Assembly (NCBI GenBank): GCA_946811185.2
Contig: OX328097.1
Coordinates: 29,659,627 to 29,723,626, forward strand
Length of the DNA: 64,000 nucleotides
Source of the DNA: Hippopus hippopus
Taxonomy: Eukaryota > Mollusca > Bivalvia > Cardiida > Cardiidae
Direction of reading: 5' to 3'
Both the position numbers and the translations under genes were made by a program. Below are positions 12,186-24,200 of this stretch, piece after piece. The notes below the pieces were generated by a model that did no database searches, was not told where the DNA came from, and saw only the letters and a list, made by a program, of their open reading frames with translations. Each line of letters begins with the position of its first letter. Position 1 is the first letter of the stretch.

Positions 12186-12557
12186 TAAAGTAACATTAAA
12201 GCCCAAAAGTAAACAAAGCGGGTGTTTAAATGCATTTGAATTTAAATCATACCATTTAAATGCATGGAAATTATTGTGAAGATGACAATCTGTCATTGTA
12301 CGGTCGGTCCAAGTGTTAGTTGCTGACAGAGAAATTAATTTCAAAACTAGGTTAAAACCTGCCAGGTTGCTGTGGCTTAGTTTCCTTTTTGCTTAATTTT
12401 AAAATTCTTTTTTTCTGCCAGCGACTAACATATGGCCCGACCACACGATAACAGACTGTCATCTCCTCAAAATTTTTCAAAGTTTTAAATGGTACGGATT
12501 ATATTTAAATGTATTTTGTCACCTGCTTTGATGTTTTGGCTTTTACTGGGCCTTTAT
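12186..12557. repeat. MITE family D copy
   Basis: Opposite orientation to the copy at 1828. It starts AAAGTAACATTAAAGCCC and ends TTTTACTGGGCCTTTATAA. A family A fragment (12090-12185) abuts its left end. Confidence 0.75.
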
Positions 12558-12944
12558 AACTTGGCATTGTTTGGCTAAGAGGTAATTAACATTGTTTATC
12601 TTTACGAAGAAGTAAATTTACAAATAGAATGAGTAATGTTTGCTGGTCATGGAGTAGATTCAAGGCCTGTACTGTCTGGTCGAAATGTAAGGACCGTATT
12701 CTATTCTAAGATCTCTATTTTGATAAATACATTGTAAATGAGTTTTATGATAAAGGAGCAGTAATTCCCCCCCCCTTCTCTTGTCCCCCCTTTCATTTAT
12801 GGGGGGAGGGGCATTCCCCCCCCCCTCCATTTGAACTAGCTGTTGCTTTCTTGTACACGTGTATAAAACGTGTCAAAAACGTGTACAATGTCCTTTTTCG
12901 AGTATGAAAGAGTTGCTCCCCTCCCATCCTTTCAACTATGAATG
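12558..12944. other. No gene; poly-C/poly-G tracts
   Basis: 12767-12830 holds alternating C-runs and a GGGGGGAGGGG run, which could form secondary structure. No exon is recognised. Confidence 0.5.
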
Positions 12945-13180
12945 GTTGGTTGATTGAATGAACGGTGTTTTACGCCATTAACAACATTATTTCAGTCATA
13001 TCACAGCGGCAGCTCAATTACTCATGTATGTCCTAGGTTTCACTAGTACTAGGCTAGGGCACTGAAGTGTCTTGCCAAAGGACACTCCCACGAAAAAACC
13101 AAGTGCTTCCAGTGAAACCTAAAGCTGAGGTTACCATGTTACGAGTCCCACACTTTAACTGAGCCACGCTTGACCCCCTT
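12945..13180 (-). repeat. tRNA-derived SINE, second family
   Basis: On the minus strand, a tRNA-like head (GGCTCAGTTAAAGTGTGGGA region) is followed by GTGTCCTTTGGCAAGACACT and a tail ending GGCGTAAAACACC. The same body recurs at 13530, 36895, 50872 and 54190. Confidence 0.7.
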
Positions 13181-13529
13181 TTTCCAACAATGAAAGAGTT
13201 TTTGCCATAAAAGAAATTTACGCAAGTGCATATTGAATGTATCTGCAGACTAGATCTACTCATTAAATTTTGCGCAAAACAGCATTTTTCGCAAAAATAG
13301 GGACATAGTTAGAAATGTAGCTAAGAAGATGCATGGACCAAGCCTCCACGTACTTTAGTGGCCATTTCGTTGTTATGATATATAAAGGCCCAAATTTTTG
13401 CCTAATTCATCTCGAAAATGCGTAGATCTAGATTTGCTTGCAAAATTTGATGTTTAGGTTTTTAACTCTTTACCAAACAAGCCCTGGTTTTCACGATCGA
13501 CTCTGTGAAAGAAGCCTTTTAAAATGGCT

Positions 13530-13680
13530 TTTTCGTGGGAGTGTCCTTGGACAAGACACTTCAGAGCCCGAACCTAGTACTGGTAAAACCAAGGATACAT
13601 GAATAAGTAAGCTGTTGCCGTGATATGACTGAAATTATGTTGAAAGCGGCGTAAAACACCATTCAGTCGATCAATCCCAT
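13530..13680 (+). repeat. SINE fragment (second family)
   Basis: GAGTGTCCTTGGACAAGACA to GGCGTAAAACACCATTCAGT. It is 5'-truncated and inserted into a family A MITE fragment that starts at 13463 (TTAACTCTTTACCAAACAAG). Confidence 0.65.
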
Positions 13681-13718
13681 ATGACAAAGGCCTAATTTAT
13701 GGTTGTACAGTTTAGGGG

Positions 13719-13942
13719 TTAATCCTTTTACCAAACGACAAAATTTTATACAAAACCAAATTGAAAGCATTTGCAGACGACAAAATAAAAGTGACTCGAA
13801 ATCGAATTTGTTTTTGGAAGGTTAGAAATCATTGTTGGATAGGAGAAAATGCTGGTTACCATTACTTTCTCTTTTCCCCACAATGTTTTCAAAAGCCCCC
13901 TTCCTTAGGGTCGTTAAGGTCGGAATTGTGTGGTAAAGTGTC
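13719..13942. repeat. MITE family A copy
   Basis: Starts TTAATCCTTTTACCAAACGA and ends GTGTGGTAAAGTG. Confidence 0.75.
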
Positions 13943-14071
13943 AATCTTCAACTTTCACCAAACAACCCTGTATTCAATGATCTCTACGAAAAACTCATTA
14001 TGTTTTCAACGTCATAAAAGACTGGCCCACCCACTCCCTTCTTTTGCAGCCGCATAGCCAGATGTAACCTA

Positions 14072-14238
14072 AGGCTTAACTCTTTACCAGACGACAAAAT
14101 TTTAGACTGTTCCAAATTGAAAGCATTAGCAGACGACAAAATTAAAGCGACTCAAAAATTGAAATTTGTTTTTGGAAGGGAAGGGAAAGGAAGGGAAGAA
14201 AACATTGTGGGATAAGGAGAAAATGCTGGTTACCATTG
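14072..14238. repeat. MITE family A copy, truncated
   Basis: The left part is intact up to GCTGGTTACCATT. It is then replaced by a tRNA-like SINE head (GCTCGAACCCGGGG). Confidence 0.65.
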
Positions 14239-14334
14239 GCTCGAACCCGGGGCCTCCAGGTTACGAGTTTTCATATGGAAAAGCAGCCAAAAAATGTTAA
14301 TTGTAGGTAATTTAGGCCAGAATAGGCAAAATAG

Positions 14335-14440
14335 AATGAAACAGAGAAGCGGATCGAGTAGATTCAAGGTCAGACTGCACGTTCTAGGCAGTCTGATCAT
14401 GACCTACGTTGTTTGCAAAAGGCACTTAAAGTCGGGTTCG
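14335..14440. repeat. MITE family C hairpin
   Basis: AAGGTCAGACTGCACGTTCT / GGCAGTCTGATCATGACC hairpin with divergent flanks. Confidence 0.6.
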
Positions 14441-14561
14441 TGGATAGAAAATATAAATCACGACTGTCTTTCGGTAACAGACCTTTCTACGCGTGTATTC
14501 TCAGAGAAATAACCATGGTTCAAATGGCGCAGTTCTAATGCTACACGCGATTCAAGATCTC

Positions 14562-14785
14562 TTTAACTCTTTACTTAACTACAAAATTTTAGACTTGTTG
14601 TAAGCACGTTCAGGCCGGAAATCAAATTTGATTCAAATTTTTGGGTTTGTTCCTCACAGGTTAAAAAAAACATTGTGGGAAAAGGAGAAAATGCTGGTTA
14701 CCAGCATTTTCTCCTTTTCCCACAATGTTTTCAAAAGCCGTCTCCTCAGGTTCGTCGAAAGTCGGCATTGTGTGGTAAAGGGTTG
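14562..14785. repeat. MITE family A copy with near-perfect hairpin
   Basis: The centre, around 14668-14734, has arms AAACATTGTGGGAAAAGGAG and the exact complement CTCCTTTTCCCACAATGTTT joined by GAAAATGCTGGTTACCAGCA. This is one of the least diverged copies in the window. Confidence 0.85.
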
Positions 14786-16186
14786 ACTCTACACCTACAC
14801 ATATAGTTTCAAACACATTCGGCAGATTTGCCTACAAATATCGAATTCGTCTGCATATGTGTATACGTGTACAGCTTAAAGGTATGGTTAATTTTGTCCT
14901 TCAATGAAATTTCACACCTGGTTATCCCCCGTATCGTGACCGCGAGAGGTAGGTCTGTTGCTTGCTTACGAAAATTTACAGTAGATCTAGTAAGCTTTAC
15001 ACTTTTATTTTGGGTAAATATTAACATTTTTGTGGTATTTGTCGAAGACAATACCACTATGAGTTCAATATTGAATTTTGAAGACCATGTATCGTATTTT
15101 GTGCAAAGGCGAAGGAAATAAACCCAATTAAACTCAATTTTTCTTAGGCAATTGAGTTTTTCGGTAGCACTCAGATATGTAATTGGAAATGGCATGTTAA
15201 ATTACACTAGGTGAGGCCATCGATCGTGGAAATACTAATTTTTGATTGAAAATAGCTTCACTCGCTCATAGCCTTCTGTTGGCACAATGATACAAAATTT
15301 GTCTACCGATCACTTGGTCCTGGGCTTTTTCGTTCCAAAACCAGTTCGTCCCATGGCTTGTTCATCCAATGATTGCGCACTACTCCATTTGATTGGGCAT
15401 GAATATTTATAGATCGAAATAACTGATTGTAATGCTGGGAATTAAATGTTAACGGCCAAAGATATTTCAAAATCATAGTTTTCAGGTACAAACTTAATTT
15501 TATTCGATATATTCACATGCTTTTTCTCTCTATCCATCATGCATCCTACTGTCAAGGGCATTTACTCCTGACTCCTAATGATCAAAGGGAGACCACCAAT
15601 ACACAAATAATCCTAACTTTGTCATGAGTACTCTCCCTTCAACCAAAAAAGGTATTCATTTGCTTTCTAGGTTGACTTTCAAGCCAGTATTTGAATAATA
15701 TTTTTCTTTTTCTTTCAAATTATTAATTCCACACAATGGCTTCCTTGACAAATACCACTTCAGGGTTTTCAACGCTTTGATTAGAAAAGGGACACTGTGG
15801 GATTTTGAAAGGTTAAGAAAGGGGACGGTTGGCAAACTGGGATTGAGGAAGGGGGAAAGAAGGGGAACTCTGCTAAATGTTGTACATGTATACAATTTCT
15901 GTGTCTTTGTTGCAGTTAGAACGGCCTTTTAAAGTCGAGGGTAAATTATTCTCGCACCCGTTTGAACCGTGAATCAATCGGTCTGTTTTCCTCCATGTTT
16001 TCCTTGGTAGGCCTATATAGTATATTTTATATGATAAGGGGCGTGGCTAGCCTAAAATAAAGTGTACACAGAAGTATTACCTATTTCATTTAACCTGAAC
16101 TTGACCTTTATGATGAATATATACATGAAAGTAGGCATATAAATAGAACTACGATTATTCCTAATATTCGGAAAATTATAAGCAAT
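14786..16186. other. No gene recognised
   Basis: Two overlapping open frames at 14809-15195, one on each strand, lack recognisable motifs, splice support or codon-like conservation. A palindrome-like ACTCAATTTTTC...CAATTGAGTTTTTC pair lies near 15128-15160. I see no supported gene. Confidence 0.4.
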
Positions 16187-16335
16187 TTAACTCTCAGCGT
16201 ACAAAGCGCAACTCAAGGCATTTTTGCGGTCAGTGTAGGTCAAGATCAGACTGCACAGAACGTGCAGTCTGATCTTGGATCTATATTGTCCGATGAGGAG
16301 ATATTTTCCCCCAAAATAACTTTGAAATTAGGGTT
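16187..16335. repeat. MITE family C copy
   Basis: Starts TTAACTCTCAGCGTACAAAG. Hairpin GTCAAGATCAGACTGCACAG / GTGCAGTCTGATCTTGGATC. Confidence 0.75.
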
Positions 16336-16944
16336 CATTCGCGTATACCGTTCGAAACATTTCCGTTACCATTCGGGACATATGCCGAGCGATGTCGAGG
16401 GTAAAAATACAATATTAATTTATATAAATGATTTTGACCTAGGTCAGGTTAAATGAAGTAGATGATAATACCTTATTGATTATCGGAGGTGCGAAAAACC
16501 GAGAGAAGAGGGGTTTCCCAGGAGTGTCGGAGGGTGTGTGTGTGTGTGCAAAGTTTATGCCACTGCGTTTTTGTGCACAAGCAGCTACGTCCCTGATAAT
16601 CTAAAATTCATTATCTTATCACTAATGACGATTATTTTACAAGGAAGTTTAACCACATGCATCGAGACTTGGCTAACTCGAGTGCACTTAAACAAGTGAC
16701 TCGTCATCAGTAAAGGGGTGTTAGGCCTAAGTGCACGATGGATCGCATAATATCTTTTTATGTAAATAAAAACAAATGCATCTTGTTTTAAAGTCTTACA
16801 CCCTAAATGTACCAGATTGGCTGGCTGAAAAATTTTAGGTCGTACAATTTAGTCGTAGGCTATGCCTGCGCAGGTAAATAACTTTTCCATCATTGATAGC
16901 ATTTGCAGTCTATGGATGAAATGTGCCTCAACTAAGAAATATTG

Positions 16945-17099
16945 TCTGTAAAGGAGTAGATAACATTGTTGGTATTGGAGGAAATGAAAGCCGATTGTAG
17001 GAAAAGGAGAAAATGCTGGTAATAAGCATTTTCTCCTTATCCTACAATGCTTTCAACAGCCGTCTTATTTAGGGTCGTTAAAACTCGGGATTGTGTGCT
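16945..17099. repeat. MITE family A copy, partial
   Basis: Hairpin TTGTAGGAAAAGGAGAAAAT / ATTTTCTCCTTATCCTACAA. The right end is interrupted by the family E element that follows. Confidence 0.7.
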
Positions 17100-17312
17100 T
17101 AAGGTCTACGGCCTCTAACTCTCATATATTGAAAGACGGAAGCTGCCGAGATTGACCGAATAGGCTTTACGAAAACGTCGATGTTACACGATATTTACCG
17201 ATGAGTCAGTGAGTCTACAGCCCCTAACTCGCATATTAAAAGACGGAAGCTGCCGAGATTAGCCGAATAGCCTTTACAAAACGTCGATGTTACACAAAAT
17301 ATACCGATGAGT
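17100..17312. repeat. MITE family E, tandem pair
   Basis: Two about 105-bp copies (17100-17206 and 17212-17312) share GACGGAAGCTGCCGAGATT and AACGTCGATGTTACAC. The first begins TAAGGTCTACGGCCTCTAACTC. A third, complete copy with matching inverted end lies at 58857-58970. Both loci sit inside a family A MITE. Confidence 0.7.
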
Positions 17313-17929
17313 TCGGGATCGTAATCCTTAAAAGATTGAACAAATGCCTCTGTGCCGAATTACTCAAAACAGTATGTTTAGTCATTGTGGTCTGTGGCAT
17401 AATGCTTCCGGTGTCTCATATTACCCTTACTTGACGTAGAGTTCCGATAAAGGGCACATAATAGCACATTTTTCCATAGTTTCACTACAGTTGTCTACCA
17501 TGTTCATTAATAGAATGACTCTGAAAATGCAGTGCCTGAATGCCAGGCTAAGTCGTTCACTGCATTTTCTTTCACGATCACTGGACACTTTGAACAAAGT
17601 TCATCGTTACAGCTCTACTAGGCTTGTAAGAGAAGCAAACATTAAGAGAAAACATCACAAAACATGCTAACTTGAGGTGAAAGAAGTACAGAAGTGTTAG
17701 ATTACAAAGCTTTGCCAAAATGGAACACTATGTAAAGATTTGGTGATTAAAGAATCGATATATTGTTACGACCCGGCGCGTCCTTTGATATGAAAACCCT
17801 CACATGTTTCCGAAAGACGATTATTTGTTTTCAGTTATACAGCATACGTGTACTCATTGATATTTTACAAAGTTTAGGTTTTTACCCAATCGAGGTCATA
17901 CATTTAAACTCAAACTCTTTTGTCGGCTG
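17313..17929. other. No gene recognised (upstream of the epimerase gene)
   Basis: AT-rich DNA between MITEs, upstream of the first epimerase exon. A small inverted pair (GAAAATGCAGTGCCTGAATG / CACTGCATTTTC) lies at about 17523-17572. Promoter elements could not be assigned. Confidence 0.4.
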
Positions 17930-18095
17930 ACAATGCAATCCATTGAAACTCACAAAGATTTTATCTTCTAGAATTAACTAAACAAGCGGACGGTATTGAT
18001 CCAAGATCAGACTGCACATTTTGTGCAGTCTGATCTTGATCTATACCGTCCGCAGAAGACCGTGTTTAACCCCACAGCGCTGAAAGGGTTGACTA
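17930..18095. repeat. MITE family C copy (subfamily b)
   Basis: Hairpin GATCCAAGATCAGACTGCAC / GTGCAGTCTGATCTTGATC, with TGCAATCCATTGAAACTCAC at the left and CAGCGCTGAAAGGGTT at the right. It ends about 20 bp before the epimerase start codon, so it may contribute 5' UTR or promoter sequence. Confidence 0.75.
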
Positions 18096-18114
18096 TTGCT
18101 ATGCTAGTTTAAAA

Positions 18115-18238
18115 ATGGCCACGAAAAAGGGAGGACAGAGATGTTTCTGTATAACTGTTAGTATTTTTGTGATACTTGTGATCGTCGAGTTCATACTAAT
18201 TCTTGTGTTTGCCACCAAAAGTCGGGATTGTATGAAAG
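18115..18238 (+). CDS. Aldose 1-epimerase exon 1 (membrane anchor)
   Basis: Encodes the first 41 residues, ending in Met-Lys. It has basic residues at 4, 5 and 9 and then a Val/Ile/Leu-rich stretch from Ile13 to Phe33. The donor is AAAG|GTAAAC. It ends in phase 1, which matches exon 2 exactly. The exon is assigned to this gene by phase, strand and lack of a rival; a transcript would confirm it. Confidence 0.75.
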
Positions 18239-21200
18239 GTAAACACCCTTTTGTTTTTAATCCGATAGAAATCAAGTTAAGTGTAAATCAAGATACCCGT
18301 TGGTGTCTACGCGTGTTTGAACATCGAAATGTATAAATCATTAAATACAATTTCTTCCATGAATTCTATAGATGTAACGGTAAGTCATTAGAACCGTACA
18401 GATGAGGCAACTGAAATGGGGTGAACCTTTAAAGAGGCATCTACCTAGATTTCGTTTCGCAAATTTTGAGGAAATCTTAACAAAGACTGATGATTTTCAT
18501 TCGCGTGCAAAAGTTGCTTTAAAACTAGAAAGTACAGATACACAATCAGAAAATATGAGATATTACCAAGCTTATGGTATTTTTCTGTAAAACGTTCTAT
18601 TCCGTTAATAAGGGGATTAACCTTTATTGTTTAACAAGGGATATATACATTATGAACATGGAATTAATATTAGTTGCTGGGATAATTAGGTTGATAGAGC
18701 TTCTTAAGGGTCTTTACGGTCATGGGTTCGAATCCTTGAGTTGAAGAATTATTTTTGACCAATGTTTTTTCCCCCACAGCACCTAAGAGTAGAGTAACGT
18801 CCTGAAGAGTCTTACTTTAGAAATACATTAAACCCCCCACTCCCACCCCCCAAAAAGTTGATTTTTTTTTGTTGCTCAAAATTTAGTTTTATGCCTCTTT
18901 AAGCTGTTAAATACATGGAAGTGAAATAGTCTCTGCCTACATATAACTAAATATTCTAAGGGTGTTGGGATAAGATTTAATTGATGAACACAGCAGACAG
19001 TACGTTCTCAGAAGACTCTTAATCTTGATCTGTGTAGTTTGCAAAAGTGCATAAAGTATCCTCGGTATTCTATATGTCATCCCTTTACCGTAATATTTAA
19101 CTACCTTTAGGGAGAAGGCTTTTGAGAAAAGAAGAAAATATTGTGAGCCAGTATTTTCTCCTTTTCCCAAAATACTTCTCTATCCTTTCAAAGACACGTT
19201 TTATCGTTTGAGTCACAATGCATTTGTCATCTGCAAATACTTTTGATTTGGAGAAGTTCAAAATTTTATCGTTTGGTAAAGAGTTAAATGTTTCAAACTT
19301 GTGACATCTGTTACGCTGCAAAAGTTTACAAGTGTATTTGCAAGATACGAAGTCATAAAGCGAAACACGTCTTGTCACAATACATGGATCCGTGGTGATA
19401 AGATAAACCGACTTCCTTGGTTACTGTTGCCAAGGGCTCCCAAACAACCACAGTAAATACATATACTGTATAGCAGATAGGCTACTTAAATAGTGCTGTC
19501 ATGACTGTTTCTCTCAATAAAATTCCGGAAAAAATATTTCTATCATATGTTTCTGCCGATGATGAGTTCTCGGTAAGAAATTTAAAGATGCTTGAACTAA
19601 TTTGCACAAGGATATGTACAAAAAGGCGCGGGGGCTACGGACAATGTAATAGATTTACTTGTTTTAGCAAAGTTTTGAACTTCAATGAGAAAGAACATAA
19701 TGCCTCAACAAACCTCCGTTTTGCCACAGAATAATAGAATTAAAGATACTAATTGTTTTCGTAAGGCTAGTAAAGTCATCTCAACATCATACCCAATTGA
19801 ATACCACTGAATTAAAAGCATTTCGAAAAACTTACAGATTATCTGATTCTACAGAGAGGTGTAAGTTTATGAAAAACTGACTATGACTTGACTATGAAAA
19901 ATTTTAATTTCAGGTTAAGGGAAAAAGGGTAGTAGATGTAAACGGAGAGAGCTGACTCACCATCCCATGGTCAAACCCCCTCATGGTCCCAAGTCAAGCA
20001 CAAAACTCTCTCTCCCCGTGCATTAAGGTCAAAGAGTGCATTAAGGTTAAAGAGTGCATTAAGGTTAAAGAGTGCATTAAGGTCAAAGAGTGCATTAAGG
20101 TTAAAGAGTGCATTAAGGTTAAAGAGTGCATTAAGATCAAACGAGTGCCTGAAGATAATCTGAGGGGGTTAAGATCAAACGAGTGCCTGAAGATAATCTG
20201 AGGGGGTTAAGATCAAACGAGTGCCTGAAGATAATCTGAGTGCATTAAGATCAAACGAGTGCCTGAAGATAATCTGAGGGGGTTAAGATCAAACGAGTGC
20301 CTGAAGATAATCTGAGGGGGTTAAGATCAAACGAGTGCCTGAAGATAATCTGAGGGGGTTAAGATCAAACGAGTGCCTGAAGATAATACGAGTGCCTGAA
20401 GATAATCTGAGGGGGTTAAGATCAAACGAGTGCCTGAAGATAATCTGAGGGGGTTAAGATCAAACGAGTGCCTGAAGAGCTGGGCCACCACCCCATGGTC
20501 AAACTGACTAATGGTCCCAAGTCAAGCATAAAACTCAAACGGTGCAATCTGAAATAACCCCTTAACTTAATACACTACGCTCATCTTATTTCCGTCAGAC
20601 TGGAAGTTAATTAACCTATCGCTAATAATAACGGCATATGCCTCTGTGTTCGCGAGCACATTTTCGGTAAAACTCGCTTTAATTTGGATATCAGTGACAG
20701 AGTATTTTAATCTCTCACTCTGTTTGGAAACGTCAAACAAAAACAAAGGATAAAGGGCTTTATAATCGAGGGAGTAATGTTGGAGTTTGACACCATTTCG
20801 TTCATGTTATAAAACTTAGATCTAAATAGAGAAGCGTCACCATACACTCTACTAAATTGGTTCGCAACGAATGAAAGATTATAATCAACAGCGGGATATC
20901 TAGTAGAATTTAAGGTAACATAAATATTTTTAACGTTTCTATGATCAAATATAGCTGGATTTTGCTCTTGATCACCACTTTTACCAGTCTGAAAGGCAAC
21001 AACGATAAAACGCGGCACTTCGGGAGATGATTTGACAGAAAGTCTCCAGGTGAATGATGTTGACTGAGGAACTGCGATAGAGTCGCACTGCCTCATTCTA
21101 TATCCGACCGGTATTTTTTCTTTTTTCTCGATGATTTTATAAAGTTGCATCTTCTCTCCATCTGCGGGTAGCACGTGTGGCATAAACCAAGATATTCTAA

Positions 21201-24200
21201 GAAAATTAATTCTACCATCAGCGGGAGCGGCATTATCTCGAAAGACCGCATCATTATCATCATTTCTCGTTAATGTGAGAGTTTGCTTCATTCCGTACAA
21301 TATCTTATCGTAATCGTCGCAAAAACCGAATATATGTTTTAATGGAACTCTGAAGCTAAAGGTACCTCTTGGAAGAGGATTATTAATAATATAATTTCTT
21401 CTTACGACGAAACCCGTGTTTCCAGCACCCGCGTTAGCCGTTGTATCTTTATACCAACATTGATTTAATCCTTGTGATTTAGAAAAATCATCCGGATATT
21501 TTAACAAACCGAGCATTGTAGTAGCATGGCCAGGATTTAATACGGATTCAATCTCCATGCCCGAAAGTTGATACTTAATATTTTTAAAAAGATACATGAG
21601 ACCATTATTTGTTAAAGAAATATCGGTGTTAGCATCGTAAGCTGCTCCAGTATCACTTCTTACTAACTCACCTACAATAAGTAAATAACTCTCACTAGGA
21701 TGAGTAAAAATATCTTGGGTCTCGATGTTAATCCTAATATCCCCTCCCGCGTTGTTGAGGTGTGTACCGGTGATTGGTTCATACTCATGGTGTTCATACT
21801 CATCAATACTATCGTCTCTCGAAATCGGTTCGGTGATTTTTAAAATGTCCATTTTATAATAACAATTATAATTTTAAATAAAATTATAATTGTTCTAACC
21901 ATAGCTGGATTTTCATACTGTTTTAATGCCTGTCCCTCTGTTTAATCTTTTAACTAAGTCTTGAATAGCAATGACGTCCAGAGAAGATCCATCTATTAAC
22001 GTATTAATGTCTTGCGTTTTCACCCGGGGGTGGGGAGCGTCATATTTTTGTAAAATTTTCCTCGATTTTGGTGTCAACGCTTTCGTAACTAATTTTTTTC
22101 CTACATCTACAGCAGCGCTTTTTCCAACCTCTAAAGCTTTCTTTGCACCTTCCTTAGCTACACTCTTTCCTACATCGAGGGCAGAAGACGCAATTTGTTT
22201 CGCCGCGCTACTAGTAAAAAGCCTCGCTAAAAAGTTAGCAACGCTATCAAAGATTCCAGCACCGCCATATGAATACCTTTTTTTAAATCCGTGTTTTTTA
22301 ACGATGATCATTTTTTATAATATAGACATTAAATTTTTATAAGCGTTCGAATTTAAAACGCCTTGTCTTTTTAATTCGTCGCAAATGCTCACTAACTCGT
22401 TTCTTACGCCTGTGTTACCCGCTTTTTTACTTGCCATCAACAGGTCTAGTCTTTCTATTAATGTGTTAGGGTCAGATGGGATAACAACGGTGCCCTTTCC
22501 TTCATACTTTTTTCTATTATACCAAATAGGTTTGTGTATGTTCTTCCATTTATCACTTTTATTGGCATTAGGTCGGTTTTTGCTCGAATCGTAATCCTGA
22601 TGAAGAGCACTCGTTTTTACCATTATCCTCGCGTAATTATCATAATCCTCATCATTAAAAATATTGTCATTCGGGTTTTTAGACACGATTAACTCCCATA
22701 GACCAGGGGTGCCCTCATATACATCTTTACCAATTATATCATTTCCATCAAACATTATCATTTTGTCACCGAGTTTTAATTTATTACTACTTTCATCATA
22801 CCTTATTCCAAATTTTGTATCCGTTATTTTTGGGTTACCGAGTCTCATTAAATAACTCCTCGCTATTTCTCCGAGATCTTTTCCTTGTTTTTCTAATGTT
22901 CCTTCAATAGCCTTTATAGACGAGTCTGGAAAAGTAATAGCTTGTGGTAAGCTTTCAATACCCTCTTTAATAGGTTTAAGTTCTTCCGTAATCTCCCTCG
23001 CTGTAGCTTTTTGCGTTTCCGTTATAGGTTTAAAAAACTTTGAAAGATCGGTTTGAAGTTGTTGTTCGCCCGTTTTCTCCGCTATTAGATTATCCCGAAT
23101 ATTCTTTCTCGTTTCGAGATACTCTTTTACGATTAAGTCCCTTTTTGTGGGATCAGTGATTTTTAAAAAAGACATTTTTTTAAATTACTAAAATAGTTTT
23201 TCAACGCAGTTTTCAACGTAGTTTTTAACCTAGTTTTCAACGTAATATATTACATGTCCGAGGTATCACCCATTTCACAAATACATCTACAACGGATATC
23301 TGGCAATCTAATATTCGAACAGGTTGCCGTGATGTTTTTCAACAAGCCTCCGAAAGGACTCCCTTTGCTCACGCCTCCCCCTTTCTATTAGAGTTTCTTC
23401 GTTTTCTGAGGAAATCTTCTTCTTGATCTTGGTACGTATCTCTTCCTTCATGCTTTTATATTTATCTAATTCTTCCATGATTAGTCTGAATTCATCATCA
23501 GAGATATAATTGTCGATTAAAGCTTTGGATATATGCGTTGAAACGGTATCTAACTTAGCGTCAGCTAACATTCTAATCTTTTGGTGCTTTTCTCCTTTGC
23601 TTCTACTATTTCTAACAACATACTTACCTACCAATGAAAGAAGACCGGTTCCCAAAGCCGTTGCTTCTAATGCTACTACAGCTGGAATAGCTACAACGGT
23701 AGAAAGCAAACCTATACCGCCGGCACCAGCAACCATTGTTACGGTTACCAGGACGATATCTACGTTGTCTACTATTCTAGAGGCACGAAAGTACTTTTTG
23801 GCTAGAGCTTCTTTTTCTCGAATCTCCTTCTCAAGAAACTGTTGTACTTCAGATATTTTTTGTAAACGGTAGGAATGACCTTTGTCATCTCCCATTGCAT
23901 GCATCTCACCTCCGAACCTGGAGTCGATAGGCGGGGCGCTTGCTGTACTTTGTTCTTTGGGTAACTCAGGATATATTTTATTAGGGTGTTTTTGATCCGT
24001 ATCTGTCATTTTATTAAACTAATATTTTTGTTTATGCCAAATATTTTAGATAACAGATTAACTCTCCCTCAGGTATTTCGATCGGTTTTCGCTAGAAATT
24101 ATAAATGTAGACTGAGATATCATCAGCCTCACTATCAAGATGCGTCCCATTAAGAATTGTTAAACTATCTTTCCATTTATTACTAACAGATATCACTACA

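Larger units (their letters stand above)
19931..20552. repeat. Polinton left terminal inverted repeat
   Basis: Matches the inverse of 32157-32759 from the outer AGTAGATG to the inner GGTGCAATCTGA. The outer unique part (19931-20017) and inner unique part (about 20479-20552) are nearly identical between the ends, including CATGGTCAAAC-type words. The middle consists of tandem arrays whose copy number differs between the ends. Confidence 0.95.

Noticed and set aside
14809..15195. Two overlapping 97-128-residue frames on opposite strands
   Set aside because: No motif, no splice partner and no repeat-family coding match. Overlapping antisense frames of this size are expected by chance.
19983..20201. 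Open frame with a repeated CIKVKE peptide
   Set aside because: It is the 18-bp TIR array (a multiple of three) read in frame. The right TIR gives a mirrored spurious frame, so it is not a gene.
20131..20478. CRISPR-like 38-bp repeat array
   Set aside because: Units are directly tandem with no unique spacers, lie in a TIR and are in an animal genome.
20745..20770. Programmed ribosomal frameshift in the capsid gene
   Set aside because: A CCCTTTA-like word is present but not in the register needed for a standard -1 site, and no downstream pseudoknot is evident. A mutation explains it more simply, though this is not excluded.
23510..23872. Plus-strand 120-residue frame inside the Polinton
   Set aside because: It is antisense to the two-TM protein gene and has no signature of its own.
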